DNA from: Bryobacteraceae bacterium
GTDB lineage: Bacteria > Acidobacteriota > Terriglobia > Bryobacterales > Bryobacteraceae
NCBI GenBank assembly: GCA_019748195.1
Contig: JAIEPW010000017.1
Span: 1 to 56,294 of the forward strand
Direction: 5' to 3'
Length of the DNA stretch: 56,294 nucleotides
In this document: positions 40,642 to 49,696 of the stretch, piece by piece
Layout: each line of letters starts with the position of its first letter
How positions within the stretch are numbered: position 1 is the stretch's first letter
Notes under the pieces: generated by a model
Databases searched by the model: none
The model's input: only the letters and a program-made list of their open reading frames with translations
Told to the model about the DNA's origin: nothing
Program-made: the position numbers and the translations under genes

Positions 40642-40981
40642 CCTCCAGCAGCAATGTGACCCGATCGCCGGCCGGCTGGTAAATGATGCTGCCGGACCGA
40701 AGCTGCGCCACCCCCAGCTCGATCTCCTTGGTCGATTCGCCCTCCACGATCCTCAGCAGGCCCTGATTCGCCGCGGCCACCGCCGGCGACGCATGATCCC
40801 AACTTACGTTCAGGTTCTCCCCGGATTCCGCAACCGTGAGCCCCAGCGAAAACGGGTCCCGAGCTCCCGGACCGCCGGGCAGCGGCACTGCCTGCGAAAG
40901 CAAATAGCCCGCGCCCGTACCCGCCAGTCCGATCCCGGCCATCAGCAGCAGCCGCGCCGCGCCTTGTAAGTGTCCCGCCAT
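40517..40981 (-). CDS. Hypothetical membrane-anchored small protein
   Basis: The 154-residue frame begins at ATG 40981 with a hydrophobic helix (RLLLMAGIGLAGTGAGYLLS). A short beta-rich domain follows (FSLGLTVAESGENLNVSWDH, LLRIVEGESTKEIELGVAQL, SGSIIYQPAGDRVTLLLEV). The choice of this frame over the overlapping frame at 40524-41030 rests on these regular alternating strands. The last about 40 codons are antisense to the lpxD 3' end and look low in order, so that tail may be unstructured. I do not recognise a family. It is divergent from rsmI. Confidence 0.6.
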   Translation of the reverse strand: MAGHLQGAARLLLMAGIGLAGTGAGYLLSQAVPLPGGPGARDPFSLGLTVAESGENLNVSWDHASPAVAAANQGLLRIVEGESTKEIELGVAQLRSGSIIYQPAGDRVTLLLEVTPRQAARVIQSAVWRRSAAHPVPSAARSASRVSQVPRDNP

Positions 40982-41028
40982 GTGAGTTACCGTCAGTTCG
41001 TGTATCGACAGTTCTCCCGGCAACCCGC

Positions 41029-41865
41029 ATGAGCGGAACACTTTACCTGGTAGCCACGCCGATCGGAAACTTGGAGGATACCACCTATCGCGCCGTAAGG
41101 GTTTTGCGCGAGGTGGCCGCCGTAGCCTGCGAGGATACGCGGCAAACCCGCAAGCTCCTCGATCATTACGGGCTGAACACGCCGCGGGTCAGCTACCACG
41201 AACACAATGAGGCTTCGCGCACCGAAGAACTGATCGCGCGCCTGGAAGCGGGCGAGTCGATCGCCCTCGTCTCCGACGCCGGCACGCCCCTCGTCTCGGA
41301 CCCCGGCTACCGCCTGGTGCGCGCCGCCATCGAACGTCAGATCCCGGTTGTTCCCGTGCCCGGAGCCTCGGCGGTCCTGGCGGCGCTTGCCGCCTCGGGC
41401 TTGCCCACGGATTCGTTCCGCTTCGCGGGGTTCCTGCCGGCCAAGTCCGCCGCCCGCAGGCGGGAGCTGGAGTTCCTGCGCGATGCCGAAGACACCGTAA
41501 TCCTCTACGAGAGCCCCCACCGCATCCTCGAATCGCTGATCGACGTCGCCGAAGTGCTGGGCGATCGCCCCGTGGTTCTGGCGCGCGAACTCACCAAGCT
41601 GCACGAGGAATTCCTGCGCGGCACCGCCGCCCAGATACGGCAAACCCTCGAGTTGCGCGGCGCGGTCAAGGGTGAAATCACGCTTCTGATCGGCAAGGGC
41701 GATCCGCGCTCGCCCGGCGACGCCGGCCTCGGGGCCGCGGTTCGCCTGCTCGAAGCCCGGGGAACCCCGCGCATGGAAGCCATCAAGCAGGTTGCCAAGC
41801 TCCATCACGTCGGCAAACGCGACGTTTACCGCTGCCTGCAGGCGGAGAAAGATGTCCCGGAATAA
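41029..41865 (+). CDS. rsmI: 16S rRNA (cytidine1402-2'-O)-methyltransferase RsmI
   Basis: RsmI methylates the ribose of C1402 in the decoding centre of 16S rRNA. The 278-residue product has the tetrapyrrole-methylase fold. It starts LYLVATPIGNLEDTTYRAVR, with CEDTRQTRKLLDHYG, VSYHEHNE, ALVSDAGTPLVSDPGYRLV, VPGASAVLAALAASGLPTDS, FRFAGFLP and ILYESPHRI, all signature segments. It stands as a likely first gene ahead of the redoxin gene, which starts 55 bases after its stop. Confidence 0.96.
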   Translation: MSGTLYLVATPIGNLEDTTYRAVRVLREVAAVACEDTRQTRKLLDHYGLNTPRVSYHEHNEASRTEELIARLEAGESIALVSDAGTPLVSDPGYRLVRAAIERQIPVVPVPGASAVLAALAASGLPTDSFRFAGFLPAKSAARRRELEFLRDAEDTVILYESPHRILESLIDVAEVLGDRPVVLARELTKLHEEFLRGTAAQIRQTLELRGAVKGEITLLIGKGDPRSPGDAGLGAAVRLLEARGTPRMEAIKQVAKLHHVGKRDVYRCLQAEKDVPE

Positions 41866-41920
41866 ACTCGCCAGCCGGACGGATTCAATCCCGTCAGGCC
41901 GATTCCGGCCAGCATCCTCC

Positions 41921-42988
41921 ATGAACATAACCAGACCCGCCGCCGCGATCTCCCTGCTGATGTGGTGCGGCATCGCCGCCGCCCAGGACGCGGCAAAGAC
42001 GCGGAAAACCGGACCTCCCCCCGGCGCCCCCATCCCAGCCTTCGAGCTGCCCGACCAAACCGGCCGCAAGCAGACCTTCGAAAGCCTTCGCGGGCCCGCT
42101 GGCCTGGTGCTGATGTTCTTCCGTTCCGCGGATTGGTGACCCTACTGCAAAACCCAACTGGTCGAGTTGGAGAACGAAAAGCAGAAGTTCGAGAAGCAGG
42201 GCATGAAGGTCGCGGCGATCAGCTTCGACAGCCCCGGGTTGCTGGCGGAATTCGCCAGCCGGCGGTCCATCACCTATCCGTTGCTGTCGGATCAGGATTC
42301 GCGCGTGATCCGCGCCTTCGATCTCCTGAACGAGGAGTTCCCGAAGGACCACGTCTGGTTTGGGGCGCCGCATCCCGGAACCTTCGTCCTGAACGCGCAA
42401 GGCGTCGTTACCGCCAAGTACTTCGAGGCCGATTACCGCGAGCGTTACACGGCGGCCACCGTGTACGCCAAATCGTTCTCCGCCGATCGCGATTCCGCCG
42501 GCACGGCCGGCACGCCGCACCTGACTTTGCGGTACTCCGCCAGCGGCGCGGCGGTGCGCGCCGGCAGCCGCGTGCAGTTGACCGTCGACGTGGAACTGAA
42601 GCCGGAAATGCACGTCTACGCGCCCGGAGTCCAGCCCGGCTACAAGCCGATCGAGTGGGAACTGACGGTCTCCGAAGCATGGCAGCCTCATCCCGTTTCG
42701 TTCCCGAAATCGCGGACGCTGCGCCTGGAAGCGATCCAGGAAAGCGTGCCCGCGTACCAAGGCCGGTTCACGCTGACTCGCGATGTCACCATCGGACCGC
42801 AGGCCAAGGTGAAGCCCGCGCTATCGGGCAGCGATCTCCTGGTGCAGGGCGAGTTCCGCTACCAGGCATGCAATGACCGCGAGTGCTTCCCGCCGCGCAC
42901 GGTGCCGCTCGAATGGAAGCTGCGTTACGAGAGCCACGTCCTGGAGCGGTCGCCGGCCGAGTTGCAGCGCAAGAAAGCCGCCCGCTGA
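41921..42988 (+). CDS. Selenocysteine-containing redoxin fused to a DsbD N-terminal-like domain (UxxC)
   Basis: One continuous frame of 355 codons is broken only by TGA at 42137-42139, which falls at the first redox residue: RSADW-U-PYCKTQLVE. Standard AhpC/TSA-type proteins have Cys there, so I read TGA as selenocysteine 73, with resolving Cys76 (UPYC). The start ATG 41921 gives a signal peptide (NITRPAAAISLLMWCGIAAA), so it acts in the periplasm. Residues about 40-190 form the thioredoxin-like redoxin domain. Residues about 195-330 resemble the DsbD N-terminal thiol domain (ECFPPRTVP with QACNDREC). A SECIS-like hairpin follows the TGA. Without readthrough only a 72-residue stub would form. 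Confidence 0.9.
42154..42170 (+). promoter_or_regulatory. Bacterial SECIS element for the in-frame TGA
   Basis: CCAACT (42154-42159) pairs perfectly with AGTTGG (42165-42170), leaving the loop GGTCG. A GGU in the apical loop about 20 bases after the UGA matches the bacterial SECIS design read by SelB. Confidence 0.75.
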
Positions 42989-42993
42989 TCGGC

Positions 42994-43536
42994 TTAACCC
43001 TCGCCGCACGCCAGTTCGCGCAGCGCCAGCACGGTGTTCCAGTTGCGGCCCGTCATCGGGCCGCCGAACGCCCGCTCCAGCACCGCGGTGGACAGCTTGG
43101 AACGGCCCACGCCGTCCGGGAAGTAGATATAGACCTGGCTGTCCCGCGCCTCCACCTGCTCGGGAAGCCCCAGCCGGGCGATCTTCGCCAACGCATCGGG
43201 AGCCGGACGGCCCGCCAGAAACATCACCAGCAGCTTCGACCGGTCCAGATCCCCGGAGAAGCGGCCGGGTAACCCATCGGCCGCGGCCGCAATCTGAGCC
43301 GCGGTCCTGGCGATCACCGCCGGCCGGAACCCCAGCCTCGCCTGGATCTCATCTTCCAGCGCCGCCGCGGCCGCCGCCGGCTGGCGCCGCGTCCGGAATA
43401 CGACGTTCCCGCTCTGCAGGTACGTGCGCGGATCCCCGAACTTCAGGGACTCGCAGATCTCGCGCAGGGTCTGCATCGGCACCTTGTTGCGGCCGACGAC
43501 ATTCACGCCCCGCAACAGCGCGACCAAGGTTTCCAT
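42994..43536 (-). CDS. DUF1697 family protein
   Basis: The 180-residue protein matches the DUF1697 pattern. It begins VALLRGVNVVGRNKVPMQTL, has DPRTYLQSGNVVFRTRR, and ends RNWNTVLALRELA. The function of the family is not established. The gene starts four bases after the uvrA stop with GGAG upstream, so it should be translated from the uvrA transcript. It converges on the selenoprotein gene. Confidence 0.9.
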   Translation of the reverse strand: METLVALLRGVNVVGRNKVPMQTLREICESLKFGDPRTYLQSGNVVFRTRRQPAAAAAALEDEIQARLGFRPAVIARTAAQIAAAADGLPGRFSGDLDRSKLLVMFLAGRPAPDALAKIARLGLPEQVEARDSQVYIYFPDGVGRSKLSTAVLERAFGGPMTGRNWNTVLALRELACGEG

Positions 43537-43540
43537 ACCA

Positions 43541-46336
43541 TCAATCTCCAGTCAGCGCGGCCCGCAGGAAACGCCCCGTGTGCGACGCGTCGCATTCCGC
43601 CACCTGCTCCGGAGTTCCGGTGCACACCACCTGGCCCCCCTGCGCCCCGCCTTCCGGACCGAGATCGATGATCCAATCCGCCGCGCGGATCACATCCAGG
43701 TTGTGCTCGATGATCAGAATCGACCCGCCGTTCTGGATCAGGCGGTCGAACGCGTCCAGCAGTTTGGAGATGTCGTCGAAATGAAGCCCGGTGGTCGGTT
43801 CGTCAAAAATATACAGCGTCCCTTCGCTGGTGGCCTGGCACAAATGCGACGCCAGCTTCACGCGCTGCGCCTCGCCTCCCGAGAGCGTGGTCGCCGACTG
43901 CCCCAGCCGCAGATACCCGAGCCCCACATCGTTCAGCACCTTCAGCTTGCCGGTCAGCTTCGGAGCATCGGAGAAGAACGACAGCGCCTCCTTCACCGTC
44001 AACTGGAGCACCTCGTGGATGTTCAGGCCCTTGTAGCGGACCTCCAGCACGCTCTGCTTGTAGCGCGTGCCCTTGCAGTCCTCGCACACCAGCGCGACAT
44101 CGGCCAGAAACTGCATCTCCACCGTCACCGTACCGTCGCCCTGGCAGGTTTCGCACCTTCCGCCGGGGATGTTGAACGAGAAGTGGCCGCTCGAATATCC
44201 CCGGCGATCGGCCTCCGGAGTGGCCGCGAACAGGTCGCGAATCACGTCGAACGCCTTGATGTAGGTCACCGGGTTCGACCTCGGCGTCCGCCCGATCGGC
44301 GATTGATCCACCAGCACCACCTCGCTCAGCAGATCCGCCTTCTCCACCTTGCGCCAGGTGATCTTCTCCACCGGTCCGAAGCCTTCGTCCTCGTCCGGCG
44401 CCGGCAGCGCCGGCGCGGAGCCTCGCTTCATCTGTTTCAGCAGCGCCTTGTACAGGACCTCATGCACCAGCGTCGACTTGCCCGATCCGGATACGCCCGT
44501 CACCGCCACCATCATGTGCAGCGGCACTTCGATGTCGATGTTCTTCAGGTTGTGCGCGCTCGCGCCGCTCAGCCGGATGATGCGCTTCGCGTTCGCCTTC
44601 CGCCGCTCCCGCCAGCGCCACGCCTGCATGTCGCCCCGCAGGTACTTGGCCGTCAGCGTGGTCCCCGATTCCAGCAGCGCGGGGAAGGAGCCCTCGAACT
44701 GAATGCGGCCGCCATGCTCGCCCGCTCCCGGACCCAGGTCCAGGATATGATCCGCCGATCGCATCACATCCGGATCGTGCTCCACCACCAGGATCGTGTT
44801 GCCCAGGTCCCGCAGTTCTTCCAGAATGCCGATCAGCCGTTCGGTGTCCCGCGAGTGCAGCCCGATTGACGGCTCATCCAGCACGTAGCAGGCGCCCACC
44901 AGCCGCGATCCCAGGCACGTCGCGAGCTGAATGCGCTGCGCCTCGCCGCCCGACAGCGTCATCGACAGCCGGTCCAGCGTCAGGTACTCCAGGCCAACGT
45001 CATTCAAAAACTGCAGGCGCTGCCGCACCTCCACCATCACCTTATCGGCTACCTGCGATTCCTCGTCCGTCAGTTCCAGGCCGTCGAAGAACGCCCGCGC
45101 CTCGGCGATGTTCAGCTTCACCACCTCGGACATGGTGCGGCCGCCCACGCGCACGTTCAGCGCCTCCCTGCGCAGCCGCGATCCGCCGCAGTCCGGACAC
45201 TCCGCGTACCCGCGATACCGGCTGAGGAAAACGCGGACATGCACCTTGTACTTCTTCGTCTCCACCTCGCGGAAGTAGCGCCGGATGGAATCCTGGACAA
45301 TTGCTTTCTCCTCCGGCTTCAGTTCCGCGTAAGGCGTTTTCATGCGGACCTTGCTCTTGGCGCGCTTCACCAGGTCCTCCAGGCCCCAGCCGTGCTGCGG
45401 CTTGGTCCAGGGGTCCACCGCGCCTTCCTCCAGCGACTTCGACCGGTCCGGAATGATCAGGTCCATGTCGTAGTCGATCGTGTTGCCGAAACCCTGGCAG
45501 CGCGGGCACGCCCCCACCGGCGAATTGAAACTGAACATCGCCGGCTCGGGATCCTTGTATTCGATGCCGTCGCGCTTGCAGGCGAACTTTTCGCTGAACT
45601 TCCGGTCCTCGCCGCCCTCGGCGGGACGGAAGACGATCTCGCCCGCCTCGCGGTAACAGATCTCCGTGGTGTCCACCAGGCGCTGATGCAACTCCGGGCC
45701 GATCACCAGCCGATCCACCAGCGCGAACACCGGCTTGGTGAAGTCCACGTCCAGCAGGCTTTCCGGGGTGGAAAACTCGAACGTGCGGCCTTCCTGAAAG
45801 ATCCGGTTGAAGCCCTTGCGGCGCAGCTCGAAAAGATTGTCCCGCAGCACTTCGCTCTTCACGTCGATGCGGATGGGGAACAGCGCGTACCAGCGGGAGC
45901 CGGCCGGCTGCGCCAGCATCGCCCGCGCGACGAAGTCCACCGTATCGCGGTTCACCCGCTCGCCGCACTTGGAACAGTACGTGCGTCCGATGCGCGCGAA
46001 CAACAGCCGCAGAAAATCGTAGAGCTCCGTTGAGGTCGCCACCGTCGACCGCGGGTTGCGCGTCGTGTTCTTCTGCTTGATCGCGATGGGTGGCGCAATC
46101 CCGTCGATCTCGTCCACGTCCGGCTTCTCCATGCGCTCCAGAAACTGCCGCGCGTAAGCCGACAGCGACTCCACGTACCGCCGCTGCCCCTCCGCGTAAA
46201 CGGTGTCGAACACCAGCGAGCTCTTGCCGGAACCCGAGACTCCGGTGACAACCGTAATGACGTTGTGCGGGATCTCAACCGAGATGTTCTTCAGGTTGTG
46301 TACGCGCGCACCACGGATGGAGATGGTCTCGGACAA
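43541..46336 (-). CDS. uvrA: Excinuclease ABC subunit A
   Basis: UvrA recognises DNA lesions and loads UvrB in nucleotide excision repair. The 931-residue product contains two ABC ATPase halves with Walker [15 protein letters not shown] and [15 protein letters not shown]. The zinc-binding CxxC pairs lie in [24 protein letters not shown] and CEDCKGTR, and the ABC signatures in [12 protein letters not shown] and [12 protein letters not shown]. The frame is open up to 46405. TTG 46336, preceded by GGAAG with eight bases of spacing, gives the family N-terminus [20 protein letters not shown] and is preferred. A TATACT box lies just upstream. Confidence 0.97.
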   Translation of the reverse strand: MSETISIRGARVHNLKNISVEIPHNVITVVTGVSGSGKSSLVFDTVYAEGQRRYVESLSAYARQFLERMEKPDVDEIDGIAPPIAIKQKNTTRNPRSTVATSTELYDFLRLLFARIGRTYCSKCGERVNRDTVDFVARAMLAQPAGSRWYALFPIRIDVKSEVLRDNLFELRRKGFNRIFQEGRTFEFSTPESLLDVDFTKPVFALVDRLVIGPELHQRLVDTTEICYREAGEIVFRPAEGGEDRKFSEKFACKRDGIEYKDPEPAMFSFNSPVGACPRCQGFGNTIDYDMDLIIPDRSKSLEEGAVDPWTKPQHGWGLEDLVKRAKSKVRMKTPYAELKPEEKAIVQDSIRRYFREVETKKYKVHVRVFLSRYRGYAECPDCGGSRLRREALNVRVGGRTMSEVVKLNIAEARAFFDGLELTDEESQVADKVMVEVRQRLQFLNDVGLEYLTLDRLSMTLSGGEAQRIQLATCLGSRLVGACYVLDEPSIGLHSRDTERLIGILEELRDLGNTILVVEHDPDVMRSADHILDLGPGAGEHGGRIQFEGSFPALLESGTTLTAKYLRGDMQAWRWRERRKANAKRIIRLSGASAHNLKNIDIEVPLHMMVAVTGVSGSGKSTLVHEVLYKALLKQMKRGSAPALPAPDEDEGFGPVEKITWRKVEKADLLSEVVLVDQSPIGRTPRSNPVTYIKAFDVIRDLFAATPEADRRGYSSGHFSFNIPGGRCETCQGDGTVTVEMQFLADVALVCEDCKGTRYKQSVLEVRYKGLNIHEVLQLTVKEALSFFSDAPKLTGKLKVLNDVGLGYLRLGQSATTLSGGEAQRVKLASHLCQATSEGTLYIFDEPTTGLHFDDISKLLDAFDRLIQNGGSILIIEHNLDVIRAADWIIDLGPEGGAQGGQVVCTGTPEQVAECDASHTGRFLRAALTGD

Positions 46337-46405
46337 GGGGATTACTTCCAGTATAGAGGACGCCGCGCGTGCGATCATGAAGGCTGAGGAGCAGGAGTGC
46401 CGCAA

Positions 46406-47041
46406 ATGAGGATGTCAGTGGCTTTCACGCTCGCGGCGGCCCTGGCCGCTGCTTCCGAACCCGAAATCTACCGGGCGCAGACCGGCAACAATCAGATCGA
46501 GTTCACCGCCACCGCCGTCACCGACAAGCTCGAGGTCGCGAAAATGCTGGGCGGCTTCCCGGTGGACATCATTATCGTGGAAATCAAGGTGACGCCGCGG
46601 ACCGACGAGCCGATCGCGATCTCGCCCGATGATTTCACCCTCCTGTCCCACCGCGACGGACAGCGCAGCGCGGCGTTCTCCGCCGCGCAGCTCGCGGGCA
46701 AGAACATGATGGTGATTCGCCGTCAACAGCGCGGCGGCGGCATCGGCGCCCAGAGTCCAGGGGGCTGGGGCGGCGTTTTCGGCGGCGGCTCCGCCGGCAG
46801 CGGAACCACTTCCACCACCGAGGTGAAAGCCACCATGGAACAGGGAACCACCGAGGAGAAGCTGCTGAAGGCGCTGCAGGAGAAGATCCTGCCCGAGAAA
46901 ACCACGCTCGATCCCGTCAGCGGCCTGCTCTACTTCCCCATCGACGATGCCAAAGTGAAGCCCAAGGATCTGACGCTGATCTACAAGGGCCCCGCCGGCC
47001 GCGTGGTCGCGCCCTTTGAGAAGCTGCGCGACAAGCGCTAA
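46406..47041 (+). CDS. Exported hypothetical protein
   Basis: The 211-residue protein (from ATG 46406) starts with a signal peptide ([20 protein letters not shown]). A beta-rich domain follows ([40 protein letters not shown]), then a Gly/Ser-rich linker near residues 105-135, and a C-terminal part with [20 protein letters not shown] and [11 protein letters not shown]. No family was recognised. The order of conserved strands suggests an Ig-like accessory protein. GGAG stands eight bases before ATG 46406, which favours it over GTG 46397. It converges with the LytTR regulator, overlapping by four bases. Confidence 0.65.
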   Translation: MRMSVAFTLAAALAAASEPEIYRAQTGNNQIEFTATAVTDKLEVAKMLGGFPVDIIIVEIKVTPRTDEPIAISPDDFTLLSHRDGQRSAAFSAAQLAGKNMMVIRRQQRGGGIGAQSPGGWGGVFGGGSAGSGTTSTTEVKATMEQGTTEEKLLKALQEKILPEKTTLDPVSGLLYFPIDDAKVKPKDLTLIYKGPAGRVVAPFEKLRDKR

Positions 47042-47805
47042 ACTCCCAGCCGCTCCTTCAGCGCCTTCAGGCGATCCCGCGCCACGGTGAGCTCGGACTT
47101 CCTCGGGTCCTTCAGCCGCACCATCATCTTGCCGCCGAACCAGGAGTGCAGCTCTTGTACGTAGTCCACGTTGACAATCGTGGAGCGGTGGATGCGCAGG
47201 AACTTTCGCGGATCCAGCCTCGCTTCGAGCTCCGCGATCGTGGAATCCAGCACGAAGTTCCGCTGCGGCGTCGCCGCGAACGTCAGCTTCTCGCTGGCGA
47301 AGAAGTGCGTCACCCGCGCGACTTCGACGAACTCGATCTTCTCGCCCAACCGCGACGGCAGCCGGTCCGGATACGTGCTCACCGCGGGCAGGGCCGCCTG
47401 CAGTCTTTCCAGCAGCTCTTCCATTCGCGGCCGGGGCGACAACCCCCCGCGGATCCGTTCGATCTTGTCGATGGCCCGGTCCAGGGCCGCCGCTTCCACC
47501 GGCTTCAGCAGGTAGGCGATGGAGTTGACCTCGAACGCCTGCAGCGCGTACTGCGAGAACGCGGTTGTGAATACCACCAGCGGCTGATCTTGCGCGCCCA
47601 ACGCTTCCAGCAATTGGAACCCGTTGTAGCCGGGCATTTCAATATCCAGGAAGAGCACGTCGCAGCCCGACTGACGGATGGCCGCCACCGCCTCCACCGG
47701 ATCGGTGGACGTGCCCGCCACCGCGACGCGGCCGGTTTCCGACAGCATGCGAGCCAGCCGCGCGACCGCCAGCGGTTCGTCGTCAACCACGAAGGCTGTC
47801 AGCAT
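47038..47805 (-). CDS. LytTR-family response regulator
   Basis: The 255-residue regulator has a receiver domain with the acidic pair DDE near residues 8-10 and phospho-acceptor Asp54 in VLFLDIEMPGYNG. A LytTR DNA-binding domain (about 150-250) contains KIEFVEVARVTHFFASEKLT and RKFLRIHRSTIVNVDYVQEL. Its start overlaps the histidine kinase end by 23 bases, so kinase and regulator form one two-component pair. LytTR regulators often control exopolysaccharide, autolysis or cell-surface genes; no target is visible here. Confidence 0.95.
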   Translation of the reverse strand: MLTAFVVDDEPLAVARLARMLSETGRVAVAGTSTDPVEAVAAIRQSGCDVLFLDIEMPGYNGFQLLEALGAQDQPLVVFTTAFSQYALQAFEVNSIAYLLKPVEAAALDRAIDKIERIRGGLSPRPRMEELLERLQAALPAVSTYPDRLPSRLGEKIEFVEVARVTHFFASEKLTFAATPQRNFVLDSTIAELEARLDPRKFLRIHRSTIVNVDYVQELHSWFGGKMMVRLKDPRKSELTVARDRLKALKERLGV

Positions 47806-48874
47806 GACCCGCCTCCGCGCCGGCGTGCGCCGGCACCGCGATCGTCACCTTCATCCCGCCGGCGTGCGCGCCGAGGGTCAGGGCCGCGCGGCGGCCGAAC
47901 CCCGCCTCCATCCGTTGCTGCAGCAGGTCAAGCCCGTGTCCCGGCTTCAACGCCGCGCTGGAGAAGCCCGGCCCGTCGTCGGCGATCTCGATCTCCACGG
48001 CGCCGCGCTCCGCCCGCCCCGTGACCTCGATCCGGCCGCCTTCGCGGCGCGGCGCCACCGCGTACTTCACCGCGTTCTCCACCACGGTCTGCACGGAGAG
48101 CGGCGGCACCAGGGTCTGGCTCAGCTCCGCCGGAACGTCGATGCGGTATCGCAGGCGGTCGCCGAATCGCGCCTTTTCGATCTCCAGGTAATCGGCCGCG
48201 ATCTTCATCTCCCGCTCCAGCGGCACCAGGCCGCTCTGGTTGGCGTCCAGCGAGAATCGCAGCAGCGCGGCCATGCGCCCGATCAACTGCTCGGCGCGGC
48301 GCGGGTCCTCCGGGATCAGCGACGAAATGGAATTCAGCGCATTGAACAGGAAGTGGGGATGAACCCGCGATTCGAGCGCCGCCAGTTGTGCTTCCGTGGT
48401 CATTTTCAGAGCTCGTTCCCGTTCCAGTTCCCGGGTCCGCAGCTCCAGGGTCTTCTCTTCCAACTGGTGCCGCATGCTGTGGTAAAAGGCGATGGCCAGG
48501 CCGAACGTCAACGCGACGACGGCGCTGACAATGAACGCGCGCCCGAAGCCCGCCACCGGATCGTGCCGCGGGTTCAACAGCCATTGGATGACGAACCCCG
48601 CCAGCAGCGTTCCGGCGGCGGACACCGCCAGGATGGTCAGCACGCGCAGGGGCCAGCGCAGCATCGCGGGCATCCCCACGGTGGCTCTCCACTGCCTCGG
48701 GATCACCACGAACGCCAGGCCTCCCACGCAGTTCGAATAGACGGCCGAGTGGTAGAAGTAAACCAGATACTGCCGGATGCCGCCTTCGCTGAATCCGAAG
48801 ATCAAGATGGCGACGCCCGCCGCGATCGCGAAGTTGATCGCAACGGCGCGCGCCACCTCGGCCAGCTTGCCCAT
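47783..48874 (-). CDS. LytS-type membrane histidine kinase
   Basis: The 363-residue kinase has about four membrane helices in its first 130 residues, a coiled-coil region (SMRHQLEEKTLELRTRELER), the His box ESRVHPHFLFNALNSISSLI and the ATPase motifs VQTVVENAVKYAVAP and IADDGPGFSS. The HPHFLFN box defines the LytS/YehU class. The frame is open further upstream; ATG 48883 is an alternative. CATAAT seven bases before ATG 48874 fits the leaderless pattern. It is co-transcribed with the LytTR regulator and follows the TPR/CxxCH gene. Confidence 0.9.
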   Translation of the reverse strand: MGKLAEVARAVAINFAIAAGVAILIFGFSEGGIRQYLVYFYHSAVYSNCVGGLAFVVIPRQWRATVGMPAMLRWPLRVLTILAVSAAGTLLAGFVIQWLLNPRHDPVAGFGRAFIVSAVVALTFGLAIAFYHSMRHQLEEKTLELRTRELERERALKMTTEAQLAALESRVHPHFLFNALNSISSLIPEDPRRAEQLIGRMAALLRFSLDANQSGLVPLEREMKIAADYLEIEKARFGDRLRYRIDVPAELSQTLVPPLSVQTVVENAVKYAVAPRREGGRIEVTGRAERGAVEIEIADDGPGFSSAALKPGHGLDLLQQRMEAGFGRRAALTLGAHAGGMKVTIAVPAHAGAEAGHADSLRG

Positions 48875-48881
48875 GCCTTTC

Positions 48882-48887
48882 ATTATG
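48882..48887 (-). promoter_or_regulatory. Possible -10 box before the LytS-type kinase
   Basis: CATAAT on the minus strand ends 7 bases before ATG 48874, right next to the stop of the upstream TPR gene. Confidence 0.28.
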
Positions 48888-48888
48888 T

Positions 48889-49593
48889 CTAGTTCGACTT
48901 GGAAGGGACGTGGCAGCCGATGCAACCCGTCTGATCCGCGGGCAGGGACTTGGTTTCCAGCCACAGGGTGGCGCGCCGCGCATAGCCGGTTTCGGGAAGG
49001 TCGCGCAGGATGCGCTCGAAGTATTGCCGCGCCTTATCCAGCTTGCCGGCGCGGCTATAGCCTTCGGCCAGCCCGAACAGAAGCTCGCCCCTCGGATGCG
49101 TGCCGAGCTTGTCGAAATGAGCCGCCTGCAGCTCCAGCGTCGCCTCATAGTCCGCCAGCCCGGTTTCCAGCAGCGGAGCCCCCACTTCCTTGGGCGTGAA
49201 CCGGGAGGAGGTCAGCAGCACGGCGCCGCGCGGGATGCGGACGCCGATGTTCCGGGGCTCCAGCTCCACCGCTTTCTGCATCTCCGCCAGGCCCTTGGTC
49301 CAGAGCTCCATTGCGTTCGCCTGTTTCTTGCGGAAAGCGTCGCCGGCCATCAGCATCAGGCCGCCGCCGTGCCATACCAGCGCCTCGGCATGATTCGGAT
49401 TGGCGGCCAGCACATCTTCACAGGCCTTCATGCCCTTCTGGAGCGACTCGGTGTCGCCGGAGAACCCGGCGAAGAACAGGTTGCGGACCTGGTGATCGAA
49501 GCGCTCTTGCGCGTTCGCGGGCAACCAGGCCAGGAACAGCCCGCCGGCGAATCCCAGGCAGGCGGCAGCGAGGAAGGGTGTTCTGCGTTTCAT
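48889..49593 (-). CDS. Exported TPR protein ending in a CxxCH heme-type motif
   Basis: The 234-residue protein has a signal peptide (FLAAACLGFAGGLFLAWLPA) and several TPR-like helical pairs: EDVLAANPNHAEALVWHGGG, ELWTKGLAEMQKAVELEPRN and LFGLAEGYSRAGKLDKARQY. The last 15 residues read DQTGCIGCHVPSKSN, with a CxxCH motif for covalent c-type heme. The usual cytochrome fold around it is absent, so either a single heme is placed at the C-terminal tail or the motif has another role. The frame extends upstream to 49857, but the signal peptide fixes ATG 49593. Confidence 0.8.
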   Translation of the reverse strand: MKRRTPFLAAACLGFAGGLFLAWLPANAQERFDHQVRNLFFAGFSGDTESLQKGMKACEDVLAANPNHAEALVWHGGGLMLMAGDAFRKKQANAMELWTKGLAEMQKAVELEPRNIGVRIPRGAVLLTSSRFTPKEVGAPLLETGLADYEATLELQAAHFDKLGTHPRGELLFGLAEGYSRAGKLDKARQYFERILRDLPETGYARRATLWLETKSLPADQTGCIGCHVPSKSN

Positions 49594-49599
49594 GTCGCG

Positions 49600-49605
49600 A
49601 GTATG
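49600..49605 (-). promoter_or_regulatory. -10 box before the TPR/CxxCH gene
   Basis: CATACT on the minus strand ends 6 bases before ATG 49593; the remaining gap to 49696 shows nothing else. Confidence 0.33.
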
Positions 49606-49696
49606 CGGCGGGAACGCCGGCCGGCGATCCGCGGATCGCCGAAGCACTGGGATTTCCCGACGAACGGCGGACGGGAGCCGACGAACCGGCGGGGGG

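Noticed and set aside
40524-41030. Alternative 168-residue minus frame
   Set aside because: It is Gly/Arg-rich without regular structure; the overlapping frame with a membrane helix and regular strands is better.
41792-42139. Separate 115-residue gene ending in TGA, with a second gene starting at 42167
   Set aside because: Both halves share a frame and family; the TGA fits selenocysteine with a SECIS hairpin, so they are one gene.
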